Shown one piece after another: positions 21,201 through 30,739 of a stretch of 64,000 bases of DNA. Positions within the stretch are counted from its first letter, which is position 1, and each line of letters starts with the position of its first letter. This DNA is from Liolophura sinensis. Its lineage: Eukaryota; Mollusca; Polyplacophora; Chitonida; Chitonidae. The translations under genes and the position numbers were made by a program. The notes under the pieces are model-generated. The model had not been told where the DNA came from and ran no database searches. It saw only the letters and a program-made list of their open reading frames with translations. The stretch is taken from positions 9,062,017 through 9,126,016 of the forward strand of contig NC_088307.1 in the NCBI RefSeq assembly GCF_032854445.1. Reading direction: 5' to 3'.

Positions 21201-24200
21201 TTTTTAATCAACGGCCTGAAAGGCTAAGGCATTATACTACACATATGAGGCCTTCAATATTTCTACACACTGGAAAATTTCAACATCATAAGCCATCAGT
21301 GGCATTCCCTACCCTTGCATACCGGATTGGAAACCCCTATGCTTACATACCAGAAACTCTTATGCTGACATACGAGAACCCCTTACCCTTCCACTCGTGG
21401 CCCAGGTGAGTATAATTACTTGTGTAGTTCTGAGTGGATTGTCTCCCTCATAGTTAGTTTCTCTACATTGTGAAGGGGAATATACCTTCAATGGTTGACA
21501 CAACAAATAATGTTATCCTACCACATGAGGAACTCTTACCCTGACAGGTGATACTTCTTTCTGCTTCCAAGATTCCAACGCTTCCGGGCCTCTGTTGTAT
21601 GCTCTATCAACCTCACCCAAGTGGCAGTCCTGATTAGCCTGCAATAAAGAATTTTCATCAGTAGTAAAATTCAATTATTTACCTGATATAAATATATATA
21701 AATAATTTGGTTTTTATATGCAAAGCTTACTTCACACCTATCCTACCACATGAGGAACTCTTACCCTGACATATGATACTTCTTTCTGCTTCCAAGATTC
21801 CAACGCTTCCTGGCCTCTGTTGTATGCTCTATCAACCTCACCCAAGTGGTAGTCCTGATTAGCCTGCAATAAAGAATTTTCATCAGTAGTAAAATTCAAT
21901 TATTTACCTGATATAAATATATATAAATAATTTGGTTTTTATATGCAAAGCTTACTTCACACCTATCCTACCACATGAGGAACTCTTACCTTGACACATG
22001 ATACTTCTTTCTGCTTCCAAGATTCCAACGCTTCCTGACCTCTGTTGTATGCTCTATCAACCTCACCCAAGTGGCAGTCCTGATTAGCCTGCAATAAAGA
22101 ATTTTCATCAGTGGTAAAATTCAATTATTTACCTGATATAAATATATATAAATAATTTAACTAGGATCAAAATCATAGCCATAGCCCTGAAAAATTTGTC
22201 ACAGTATCAAGTACACTTGTCATACAACCAAAGCATGCATGAAAGCAGATTCGCTCAAAGGGTTGAACAGCTGACTTGCTTCCACTGTAGGTACTTGACC
22301 TATAAATTCATGTACAAATCCAGCCAGATATATGAGAACCCCCTACCTTAACATATGAGCAACTCTTACCCTGACGTAACAGAGCCCACAACCCTAACAT
22401 ACAAGGAACTCTTACCCTGACATAACAGAGCCCACTACCCTGACTGATTGATTAGCCTGCCATAAAGAATTTTCATCAGTGGTAAAATTCAATTATTTAC
22501 CTGATATAAATATATATAAATAATTTAACTAGGATCAAAATCATAGCCATAGCCCTGAAAAATTTGTCACAGTATCAAGTACACTTGTCATACAACCAAA
22601 GCATGCATGAAAGCAGATTCGCTCAAAGGGTTGAACAGCTGACTTGCTTCCACTGTAGGTACTTGACCTATAAATTCATGTACAAATCCAGGTCTTACTC
22701 CAATTTCCTCCATCCATAAACCTGATCGTGGTGGAATAATGTGACAATTCTTGAATATAGTATTATACACTGATTAAAAAAAAAGTTATTATTAAAGATT
22801 TTTAGCATGTAGTTCTAATCATTTTTTAATCAACGGCCTGAAAGGCTAAGGCATTATACTACACATATGAGGCCTTCAATATTTCTACACACTGGAAAAT
22901 TTCAACATCATAAGCCATCAGTGGCATTCCCTACCCTTGCATACCGGATTGGAAACCCTTATGCTTACATACCAGAAACTCTTATGCTGACATATGAGAA
23001 CCCCTTACCCTTCCACTCGTGGCCCAGGTGAGTATAATTACTTGTGTAGTTCTGAGTGGATTGTCTCCCTAATAGTTAGTTTCTCTACATTGTGAAGGGG
23101 AATATACCTTCAATGGTTGACACAACAAATAATGTTATCCTACCACATGAGGAACTCTTACCCTGATAGGTGATACTTCTTTCTGCTTCCAAGATTCCAA
23201 CGCTTCCGGGCCTCTGTTGTATGCTCTATCAACCTCACCCAAGTGGCAGTCCTGATTAGCCTGCAATAAAGAATTTTCATCAGTAGTAAAATTCAATTAT
23301 TTACCTGATATAAATATATATAAATAATTTGGTTTTTATATGCAAAGCTTTACCCAGATATATGAGAACCCCCTACCTTAACATATGAGGAACTCTTACC
23401 CTGACGTAACAGAGCCCACTACCCTAACATGCGAGGAACTCTTACCCTGACATAACAGAGCCCACTACCCCGACATATGAGGAACTCTTACCCTGACATA
23501 TGAGAACCTCCTACCCAGATATATGAGAACCCCCTACAGATATATGAGAACAACCTACCTTAACATACGAGGAACTCTTACCCTGACATAACAGAACCCC
23601 CTAGCCTACCACATGAGGAACTCTTACCCTGACAGATGATACTTCTTTCTGCTTCCAAGATTCCAACGCTTCCTGGCCTCTGTTGTATGCTCTATCAACC
23701 TCACCCAAGTGGCAGTCCAAGGCCTTCAATATTTCTACACACTGGAAAATTTCAACATCATAAGCCATCAGTGGCATTCCCTACCCTTGCATACCGGATC
23801 TGAAACCCCTATGCTTACATACCAGAAACTCTTATGCTGACATATGAGAACCCCTTACCCTTCCACTCGTGGCCCAGGTGAGTATAATTACTTGTGTAGT
23901 TCTGAGTGGATTGTCTCCCTAATAGTTAGTTTCTCTTCATTGTGAAGGGGAATATACCTTCAATGGTTGACACAACAAATAATGTTATCCTACCACATGA
24001 GGAACTCTTACCCTGACAGATGATACTTCTTTCTGCTTCCAAGATTTCAACGCTTCCGAGCCTCTGTTGTATGCTCTATCAACCTCACCCAAGTGTCGGT
24101 TCTGATTAACCCGCAATAAAGAATTTTCATCAGTAGTAAAATTCAATTATTTACCTGATATAAATATATATAAATAATTTGGTTTTTATATGCAAAGCTT

Positions 24201-26660
24201 ACTTCACACATACACGACAGATGAGTTTACAATGGTGAAAGAAAGCTGATGGGGGAAAAATGTGGACAGGTCCCGGTTTCCGACCAAATACCTTCCACAA
24301 ACTCTCAATTTGAAAACATTTGAACTCTTCCAACTTAACACAGTTTACTCCACATACTATGTTGCAAACAAACTTACCTATGGAAGAGGATGATCGCTGG
24401 GCTGTCCTGAATTACACATTTGAGACGATTTTCACGATGTGGCAGCAACATTGACCAAATGATTTCTTACCTGCTCTCTTCCTTTTGCCCATGCAACCTC
24501 AATGTAAGCACCTTCAACATTCATTCCTAGAGAGAAATATACATGACTTATTATATAACGCCTTCTCACCTTGATCTTCCTTTAATTTTATTTCTTGAAA
24601 GAATGAGGACGTAGTACAAATGCTACACATCAGTTAAAAAAGTGTTCCAGATACAGTCTACCTAGAGTTTCTCCCAAAGAAAACTTCTTATTTTCTCAAA
24701 AAATTCCCGGCAAAATGGTCCCGGGATCTTGGGTTCAATATTCAGCCTATTACATGTAACTGTTGAAACAACTTCCCTCTTTTAAACATTTGATCATTTA
24801 ATGTTCAACAGCTTCTTTTCATGCTGAATGATTTATTGATTGGCCCGTTTTTACGCTGTACTCAAGAATATTTCACTTATACGACGGTGATCAGCATTAT
24901 AGCATGAGTAAACCAGGCAGAGCCTGGTGGAAACCCACAACCATTCACAGGTTGCTGGCAGACCTTCCCATCCATGTTGAATGAGGGGTGATATTAAGTT
25001 AATAATAAGCTACCATAAAAGCCAATTTATACAGAAATTTATCCAAACAAATATTCTAGAGAATGCCCACACCTTATGTTTTGAAGTGTGAATTTATACT
25101 GTATGTGCTCTTCTGTAAATATATGTAAGTCTGTCCCATAAATGTGAGCCATTTCCTGTACGTAGTTGGAGTATCAAACATCCTATAGGCAAGCGATGCG
25201 TCAGTTATTCACTGTTTCATCTTAATTACTTGAGTTAGCATGTTTTCCCAATATTCTCCCTTAGATGTTGGTGGATATTCTATCATGTAATTTTCTGTAA
25301 ACATCAATCAAGTGGAAAAACTAGTTAAAACATACTAATGTGCCACACGCGACTGACAAACGAAAATGAACTTTTACTTATCAGAAACAGAACTATCCGA
25401 ATGGAAATATATCACACTCTATAAATGCACACAAAAACTACATTCGCCTACCGATAGAAAAAATATACTTCCGTTAATGCATTTGTATTTATCCAAAACC
25501 AATCAACACAACTCCAAAATAAATAATTTTTCTCACCATTAAGTTTAGCCATGGCCTTGATAGCAGCATCTTTGTCGCTAAAACGAATGAATGCATAATC
25601 TCTTATCTTCTTTACTCTTCCCACAGCGTTGTCTCTTCCCACAACTTGACTGCACAGCTTTCTAATTTTGTCTTCTGTAGTTGTCGACATAAGGTTCCCC
25701 ACGTGCAAAACCACCTTCTGTAATACAAATATGCACAACATAAATATTATTCCAGTCATACAAATATGCACAATATTAATGTAAAAGATGACGACGCATC
25801 AGTGCTTTTCAGCCATAAGTGACTATATTAATTATCACCACAGCCTCCCATACAAAAGAAATCACTTGTTGCAAGAAATGTTGCGCGCGCGCGCGCACAC
25901 CACCCTCTCATGACAGAAAATGCAACAAATGCTGCACGCGCGCACACCACCTTCTCGTGACGGAAAATGAAAGAGCAGACGATAAGAAATTGCAAGAAGT
26001 TACGCGACATTTTACACATATCCACCCACACAAAATGCCCCTCTGATACAAAAAATTTTAGTTCAATTATAACTTTTCAAATAACGGCTTACATAAAGGT
26101 CAAATTTGTTTGGACTGTGGTACCTACTCGTGAATTTTACAACTAACCAACCGATATTTCCGACGTCTGGTGCCGTCTACATTGGCAATTAAATGTGTTT
26201 TAATTTGCAACGAAGAGACAACCAAAAAAGTTTCTACAGTGGAAATTACATGACTTACAGAAGAGTTGCGAACACACAAGAGCTGGCCTTTACGAATTTC
26301 GTAGTTGTGAAGCTCCTTTACCGCTTGATTCGCGTGTTCTTTGTTAGTGTATGTAACGAATCCATATCCTCTATGGGGTCCAAAGCGGCGGTTCGTTACG
26401 AGTTTCAGTTCGTAAATCTTTTCTATCTTCTCAAATACTGGAACGAGCTCGTCTTCGTAACAGTCTTTTGGAATACCTCCGACGAAAATTCCACAATCCT
26501 TTAAAGGAGCCCGGCTTTCCCAGTCGGGAGGTGGACCGCCGTACTTTCTTTCCCGTTTTTCTCGCCGTATGGTGTATCCTGTTCTCGCCGTAAGGTTCAG
26601 CAAGGCTTCGTTTGGCTCCCGGGTCACACGACGTGGCAAAGCCTCCTCCGCGGACGCCAT
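18116..26660 (-). CDS. A1CF/RBM46/RBM47-family RNA-binding protein
   Basis: Nine exon positions were traced by splice sites and phase: 26660-26259, 25717-25537, 24526-24471, one or more copies of a 99-nt exon between 24110 and 21540, 20934-20867, 19835-19739, 19236-19120, 18832-18697 and 18210-18116. All junctions are in phase. With one copy of the repeated exon the product is 416 residues. Order: family N-terminus (LLNLTARTGYTIRRE, then KYGGPPPDWE), RRM1 (RNP2 IFVGGI, RNP1 RGYGFVTY), an RRM3-like domain (RNP2 LHVGNL, RNP1 RDYAFIRF), a linker, an Arg/Gly-rich stretch and a C-terminal dsRBD (CQKNGWGSPVYQLHS, then AKVFAAEYTLMQLGVP). Relatives bind AU-rich mRNA; A1CF is the APOBEC1 editing cofactor and RBM46 acts in the germ line. 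I cannot say which paralogue this is. RRM2 is missing, and the protein is shorter than family members of about 530-600 residues. Confidence 0.9.
18697..18832 (-). CDS. exon 8: second half of the dsRBD
   Basis: 136 nt, acceptor gtctttcag, donor G|gtaaag, phase 0 to 1. It encodes ITIPALGTQFPNRNPFTPNK and AKVFAAEYTLMQLGVPLE, collinear with A1CF. Confidence 0.92.
19120..19236 (-). CDS. exon 7: first half of the dsRBD
   Basis: 117 nt, phase 0 to 0, acceptor cactatag, donor AAG|gtacta. It encodes LDDLCQKNGWGSPVYQLHSL and ends LFLYK, the dsRBD start conserved in A1CF/RBM46/RBM47. Relative to A1CF, a short Gly-rich insertion (MGRGGSGAQQ) sits in the loop. Confidence 0.9.
19739..19835 (-). CDS. exon 6: Arg/Gly-rich linker
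   Basis: 97 nt, acceptor gttagcag, phase 2 in. It encodes GRGPMGIRSPVRGRGMMLRG. Of the possible donors I chose GAG|gtgtgt because it restores phase 0 for the dsRBD exon. Confidence 0.75.
20867..20934 (-). CDS. exon 5 of A1CF/RBM47-like gene: Tyr/Pro-rich linker
   Basis: 68 nt, acceptor aatttttcag, donor AG|gtaaga, phase 0 to 2. It encodes GYGYDPSYSPPLYYNPMSPP, low-complexity linker sequence as found between RRM3 and the dsRBD in this family. Confidence 0.85.
21540..21638 (-). CDS. repeated exon 4, copy 7; intact
   Basis: 99 nt, phase 0 to 0, acceptor ctttattgcag, donor AGG|gtaaga. It encodes ANQDCHLG, NRGPEA and the ending SPVR. It is closest to the downstream exon at 20867-20934. Confidence 0.85.
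21765..21863 (-). CDS. repeated exon 4, copy 6; intact
   Basis: 99 nt, phase 0 to 0, canonical sites. It differs in NQDYHLG (Cys to Tyr), NRGQEA and the ending SYVR. Confidence 0.85.
21990..22088 (-). CDS. repeated exon 4, copy 5; intact
   Basis: 99 nt, phase 0 to 0, acceptor ctttattgcag, donor AAG|gtaaga. It differs from the other copies in having Q in the NRGQEA motif and the ending SCVK. Confidence 0.85.
22160..22186 (-). pseudogene. fragment of exon 5 inside the exon-4 array
   Basis: The exon-5 acceptor region and its first codons (GYGYD) recur here, then run into the intron sequence of the exon-4 unit. Not usable as an exon. It marks a recombination point. Confidence 0.7.
22436..22458 (-). 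pseudogene. repeated exon 4, copy 4; core deleted
   Basis: The upstream intron and acceptor (ctttatggcag) and the first few exon bases are present, then the sequence jumps to the donor-side flank. Almost all of the exon is deleted. Confidence 0.6.
22528..22554 (-). pseudogene. second fragment of exon 5 inside the array
   Basis: Same chimeric junction as at 22160, with the same flanks, so the two arose by one later duplication. Confidence 0.7.
23162..23260 (-). CDS. repeated exon 4, copy 3; intact
   Basis: 99 nt, phase 0 to 0, acceptor ctttattgcag, donor AGG|gtaaga. It encodes 33 residues starting ANQDCHLGEVDRAYNRGPEA and ending SPIR. Confidence 0.85.
23340..23640 (-). repeat. minisatellite whose units carry a 5' splice-site sequence
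   Basis: Irregular units of about 20-45 bases, built from gaggaactcttaccctgaca with acagagcccactaccc or tatgagaaccccctac between. Read on the transcribed strand, each unit contains agggtaagagttcctc, the same donor region used by exon 4. Shorter runs occur near 21000, 21300 and 22330-22440. Confidence 0.75.
23628..23718 (-). pseudogene. repeated exon 4, copy 2; 5' end truncated
   Basis: 91 nt of the 99-nt unit. The first eight bases and the acceptor are replaced by sequence from another repeat (ggccttcaatatttc). The donor is intact. A weak AG six bases upstream (attgaag) would keep the frame, so inclusion cannot be ruled out. Confidence 0.75.
24012..24110 (-). pseudogene. repeated exon 4, copy 1 in transcript order; acceptor lost
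   Basis: A 99-nt homologue of the exon-4 unit with donor AGG|gtaaga intact, but the intron ends gcgg where the other copies have gcag. It is the most diverged copy (VNQNRHLG start; E to K in the LESW motif). An in-frame AG nine bases inside (attaatcag type) could serve as a replacement acceptor. Confidence 0.75.
24471..24526 (-). CDS. exon 3: end of RRM3-like domain
   Basis: 56 nt, acceptor tctctctag, donor CAG|gtaaga, phase 1 to 0. It encodes MNVEGAYIEVAWAKGREQ, equivalent to the last strand of RRM3 in relatives (IEVTLAKP type). Confidence 0.88.
24838..24985 (-). repeat. tRNA-derived SINE, partial
   Basis: Tail-to-body part in reverse orientation (gtactcaagaatatttcact to gcagaccttcccatcc). 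Confidence 0.8.
25537..25717 (-). CDS. exon 2: RRM3-like domain
   Basis: 181 nt, acceptor tattacag, donor G|gtgaga, phase 0 to 1. It encodes VVLHVGNLMSTTTEDKIRKL and RVKKIRDYAFIRF, which match the third RRM of A1CF/RBM47/hnRNP R/Q, not the second. Confidence 0.9.
26259..26660 (-). CDS. exon 1 of A1CF/RBM47-like gene: start codon and RRM1
   Basis: 134 codons from the ATG at 26660 to donor TCT|gtaagt. The start is chosen because the family N-terminal motif follows closely. RRM1 fills about residues 53-130. In relatives the next residues lead into RRM2; here the exon ends at the last RRM1 strand (GQLLCVRNSS). Confidence 0.9.
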
Positions 26661-26727
26661 ACCTACACCCTACTCCACCCTGCTGGTCCCACTGCTGACG
26701 AACTAGAAGTAGGCAAACTGGACTTTG

Positions 26728-26743
26728 CCACGCACGTGCGTGG
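26728..26743. promoter_or_regulatory. perfect 16-bp palindrome with E-box upstream of the A1CF-like gene
   Basis: ccacgcacgtgcgtgg lies 68-83 bases upstream of the start codon. Its centre is CACGTG, an E-box of the bHLH/MYC/HIF type. A role in the promoter is inferred from position. Confidence 0.4.
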
Positions 26744-26746
26744 ACT

Positions 26747-27236
26747 TAGAAGAGCCCTACAGCGCCATCTATGATGTCCAATAATTATTGTTTTATTCAA
26801 ATTTACATAGAAAAGGCATCAAATCCAGAGAATATGACCGCAGAAACGTGTAAGGCAACATATAGGTAAAAAAATAAGCTGATAACTTGGAGGGGCACGG
26901 TTATGTAGCACTCGCTGTGCCACTGCGAAAGCAGTTCACCCGTGAGTCTCAAGTATCGAAAATTGAACTGTTCATAGTACGAAATGTGAGAAGAGCCCTA
27001 CAGCGCCATCTATGATGTCCAATAATTATTGTTTTATTCCAATGTACATAGAAAAGACACCAAATCCAAAGAATATGACCACAGAAACGTGTAAGGCAAC
27101 ATATAGGTGAAAAAATAAGCTGATAACTTGGAGGCATACGGTTATGCAGCACTCGCTGTGCCACTGCGAAAAGCAGTTCACCTGCGAGTCTCAAGTATCG
27201 AAAATTGAACCATTCATAGTACGAAATATGGCATGT
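26747..27236. repeat. two tandem copies of a unit of about 247 bp upstream of the A1CF-like gene
   Basis: gccctacagcgccatctatg starts at 26753 and again at 26994. The following 200 or more bases, including cacggttatgtagcactcgc and its variant, repeat with a few substitutions. No open frame of note. Confidence 0.8.
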
Positions 27237-27487
27237 GTTTATACTTCAGTGAGTGTTCGGCTATACCAACTATCTGGGTGATTGAAAATGACCCGAATCC
27301 AATCTACTATCGCTGACATCGATTTGACAACAGGCATTGTCCTGTGTAATATTCAAAAATAGAAAAAACAAATTTTGTTTTCGCGTGGTTCTAGCTTCTG
27401 CATTGTCTTCTAGAACAGCTTATCATGTTCCAGGCAAACTTTCGCACTGCGACGTCCAAGACAGACCAATGAGCGCGACAAGGAGTA

Positions 27488-27612
27488 AAACGTCGGCTTG
27501 TAAAGTCGAGTGGAGCAGCTCCAACAGCTCCATGCTATGCCAGCTATGCCGACCACCCCGACCCACCTGTGGAACGCTTCCAACAGATCATGTGATCAAC
27601 CATGGATGACCT
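27488..27612 (+). pseudogene. chimeric fragment: promoter-module block joined to last exon of the A1CF-like gene
   Basis: aaacgtcggcttgtaaagtc matches the conserved block of the hairpin modules. About 30 bases later comes a close copy of exon 9 (agctatgccgaccaccccga to the stop and 3' flank atggatgacct), inverted relative to the gene. Both parts are short and noncoding here. Confidence 0.7.
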
Positions 27613-28525
27613 ACGGTACATATATATTGATCCGGCATTTCAATCTTTCAGACATGGATATACATGTATAACTTAGATTAGGGCCTGGAAACTAAACACC
27701 TGCCTAAACATGGCTCGCATGAGAAAGGTTTGTATTATAATGTGTTATAATAAAGACCGTATATTTTGACAAATAGAGTTAATTTATTTTCTTTTTTTCA
27801 TTTTGAAATTTCAGTTTAATTTTCTATCATCTGTATCGATCAATTATACTGCTGGTTTAATATACAGAACCTGTTAAGTATACATGACACGTCTGAGTAA
27901 AAGTCAGACTTACCTGGTGACCACACCCGCCTTGATTACTATAGGCTTGATTCTGGGATCGACCATGGCTGTAAGGAATCAGTGACAAATCCGAACGCTA
28001 TCTGAAGACGCCGCGTTTGGGCTTACTCTTCAGGAGATGCACTTACAATTTCTGCTTTTCTGACTGCTGTTGTTGTAGCGATGAAAGCGGCTCCTGCAAG
28101 ATGGCAACAGTACCGAACAGCAGACGTTCATGATAAGACCGGAAGTACATCAACAACAGACGGAGCAGTTACCTCCCGTATTCCATATTATACTGATAGA
28201 GTAAAGCGTCCGCAGAGGCCCACTGCATCCACACGTGAACAAATACATATACATGGGGAATGAAAACCATTACTGAAAACAGAGCTAAAAAAATACTGAT
28301 TTCTGGACTTCTGATAACGTTTGTTTCACCCATAGAGCACACATAAAAGTGTACTTGTTTGGGTGTTTATTAAGTCTCGGATTAAGGCAGTCTATCTTAA
28401 TCCCAGATTGAACTCACTTGAACTCTTTGATAATTCCTGGTACAAATTATCCAGTTTCTGAGTTAAGAAAACAAGTTTTTAGAACTATAATCTATATGTT
28501 AATCTACTACATGTATATGACATGT

Positions 28526-28745
28526 GACCCAGGAACCTCTCCACACTGGGGTCGCTGTGAGTCCAGTTCATGCTGGCTTCCTTTCGTGCCGTACATGGGA
28601 AGGTCTGTCAGCAACCTGCCCATGGTTGTGGGTGTCCTCTGGGTTATGCACAAATTCCTCCCACCAAAATGTTGGTCGCCTTTGTATAAGTAAACATTTC
28701 TTGAGTATGACGTACACCACCATTGCCCAATCAAATCAATAAATG
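28526..28745 (+). repeat. tRNA-derived SINE, diverged, head truncated
   Basis: From gacccaggaacctctccaca and the B-box region gctgtgagtccagttcatgc to cttgagtatgacgtacacca and a short A-rich tail. Confidence 0.75.
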
Positions 28746-28882
28746 AATAGTAAGCAAGGCAGGGATGTCCATACCACGACCATGTTAAAACTTCCAAAGA
28801 TAATTTGTTCATTCCTGTAATGTTGTGTTGGTGTTAAAAAAGTGTTCATAATAATAAAATAAAAAATAAAAAAAGCACTTAC

Positions 28883-29215
28883 CTGGCCCTGTTCCCCACG
28901 TTGATGGACACGCCAGTCCCACAATCGGTAAAAAGTTTTACCACAGGCAATCGCACACACGCTCGTTGTTTTTTTCCATGCTCCCGCTGGCAGCGCACCA
29001 AATGCTCCCGTCGGGAAAACGCCCGCCCGCAGGTTGGGCAGGTGAACCCTTTTTTCTGGGGTTGGTGGTGTGCATGGTGGTGAGGGGTGGTGGTGCGTCT
29101 GCTGGTGACGCAGCCAGTCGTCCCACCGACTGAAGTCCCTGGCGCACATCATGCAGGTAAACGGCTTCTTCTTCTTCCCTTCACCTGTATGATTTCCATC
29201 TCCATCTCCAACCAT
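28883..29215 (-). CDS. C2H2 zinc-finger protein, first exon (frame-disturbed)
   Basis: The start is taken at the ATG at 29215 (MVGDGDGNHTGEGKKKKPF), just inside the promoter-like module. The exon ends at donor CAG|gtaagt, phase 0, 111 codons. Finger 1 is clear (CMMCARDFSRWDDWLRHQQTHH). Finger 2 (CPTCGRAFSRREHLVRCQRE, last zinc ligand H) is in the next frame, entered at an A6 run near 29055 and left at a TGTG near 28965. Finger 3 (CAIACGKTFYRLWDWRVHQ) is back in the first frame and lacks a visible last His. The two small changes add up to three, so the long frame stays open although finger 2 is lost. It is a decaying gene, or has sequence errors. Later exons were not found. Confidence 0.55.
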
Positions 29216-29525
29216 TCTCGCGCGCGGATAGGTCCGTTTTGGGGGCCGTCCATTGGTCCGTTTTGGGGGCAAATCCCGCTCACCCATTGGTTCGTTTTGG
29301 GCGACAAAGAGCTCTTTTCGAGCTGTCCCACTCGACTTTACAAGCCGACGTTTTGCCTCTTTTTTTTCACTCCCACTACCACCACTGCCCCTATACTATA
29401 CTCTATTATACTACACTCCACTCTAGTATACACACCCCGTCGTGGAAAAAACCCACCACCACCACTACCTGACACACACCTGACACGTCACAGGTGTGAC
29501 GTCACTCCCAGCCATGCGCAAATAA
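29216..29525 (-). promoter_or_regulatory. hairpin/CCAAT promoter-like module, copy 2
   Basis: CCAAT boxes (plus strand gtccattggtccg and cacccattggttcg), the ctcttttcgagctgtcccac and actttacaagccgacgtttt block, ctatactatactctattata, and an imperfect CRE hairpin near 29483-29508 (gacacgtcacaggtgtgacg). It lies directly upstream of the zinc-finger exon. Confidence 0.65.
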
Positions 29526-29869
29526 GGCAAACACAGCAGAGCAGATTAAAATGACTGCATCTTGGGAAGGACAGTCCAAATTACCGAAAAGCTCCTGATT
29601 AACCTTTGAATGACGAAGGCAATTCAAGAATGAATAACCATTTATGCGCATGTCTCATAAATTCTTGAATAATGTTGAGTCGTACATGTAGCGATTGGAC
29701 CATATGTGATATAGGGGACAACAACAATAAATCTGTACTTCCACTTCACTGCCAAATGTTAACAAGAATGTGAAATAACCCACCTTCCAGCTACAGGTTT
29801 TCAAATGACTTAATGCTTGAATTAAAAAGTATACATATGCAAAAATAAAACAAGCATCATTACGTTGTC

Positions 29870-29965
29870 TTTTTTACCTGAGACACGCGTAGTGATATCA
29901 CCCATGACCTAACCACTCCCATCACCATCCGCCCACGCTAAATAGTCCCCCTTACATAACTCGTT
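29870..29965 (-). promoter_or_regulatory. fragment of the same module with first-exon remnant
   Basis: On the minus strand: tagcgtgggcggatggtgat, then atcactacgcgtgtctcag followed by gtaaaaaa, a donor-like end. It matches the segment at 30740-30800. Confidence 0.45.
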
Positions 29966-30104
29966 CTCGCGCACTTATCTACATGGAGTAGAAAAAAACA
30001 CATCCACATGTCACCTACATAATTACACGCAGTAGACCATATCACTTCAACGAGTCGTCTATAACCTAAAAATTTTTTTATACATAATACATAGGAACCA
30101 TCCA

Positions 30105-30335
30105 GATAGGTAGGTAGCCGTGGCTTGTCAGCTGTGGTTGATCATGCGTGGTTAATCACAGCCCGACTGGTTGGTAACACTGTATACAAGACCGTCTACG
30201 GTGAACAGCACGGTCGGTTGGATGCTATGCCTGCCTGGCTGACAACAATGTTTAGGCAGGCTGGCAGGCTGGTCGTCGCTCAACAACCGTGCGGCTCGCC
30301 GGACCGATTTCGTTGACGTCCGCGCTCCGCCACAG
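30105..30335. other. GC-richer segment related to sequence beside module copy 1
   Basis: ggctgacaacaatg, aacactgtatacaag and Gly/Cys-rich stretches resemble the sequence next to 16750-16900. No credible gene; possibly the decayed body of another copy. Confidence 0.3.
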
Positions 30336-30739
30336 GCCAGGTGGCACGTTTGCCGGATTCTCTGGTCGGGGGAGACCCCTAACATATACACTACAACGTG
30401 TGCGTTACACTGAATCCTTATCCATTAAAATCCATATCACTGCTTTGATATAGGATATACTCCTACTGTGGCTTGTTGCAAGCAAAAGTGTAAGTATATC
30501 TGTCAAAAAAAATATCTATTTCCCAGCAACCCTTATCAAGGCTAAAACCCAACAGCTCTTGTCAGGGCTAATCATTTACCTATCATTTACCACCATGTAT
30601 CGGAGTAGGCGGGGGCCTGGGAATGTGGTGTGAATGTCTGTGGTGAAGTTTGGAGCAGCTTGTCGTCTATGGCTAATAAAAAAAAAAAAATGCACCAACC
30701 TGTATGGTTCTCAAAAAATACGACGCGCCATTTTTTTTT

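Larger units (their letters stand above)
20935..24200 (-). repeat. tandem intronic repeat array carrying exon 4
   Basis: Units of several hundred bases recur in order. One begins with the flank gtcacagtatcaagtacact (20943, 22200, 22566); another holds ggccttcaatatttctacac (about 21250, 22870, 23720); then comes the exon-4 unit. Between units lie short arrays of gaggaactcttaccctgaca. The array explains how the exon multiplied. Confidence 0.85.
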
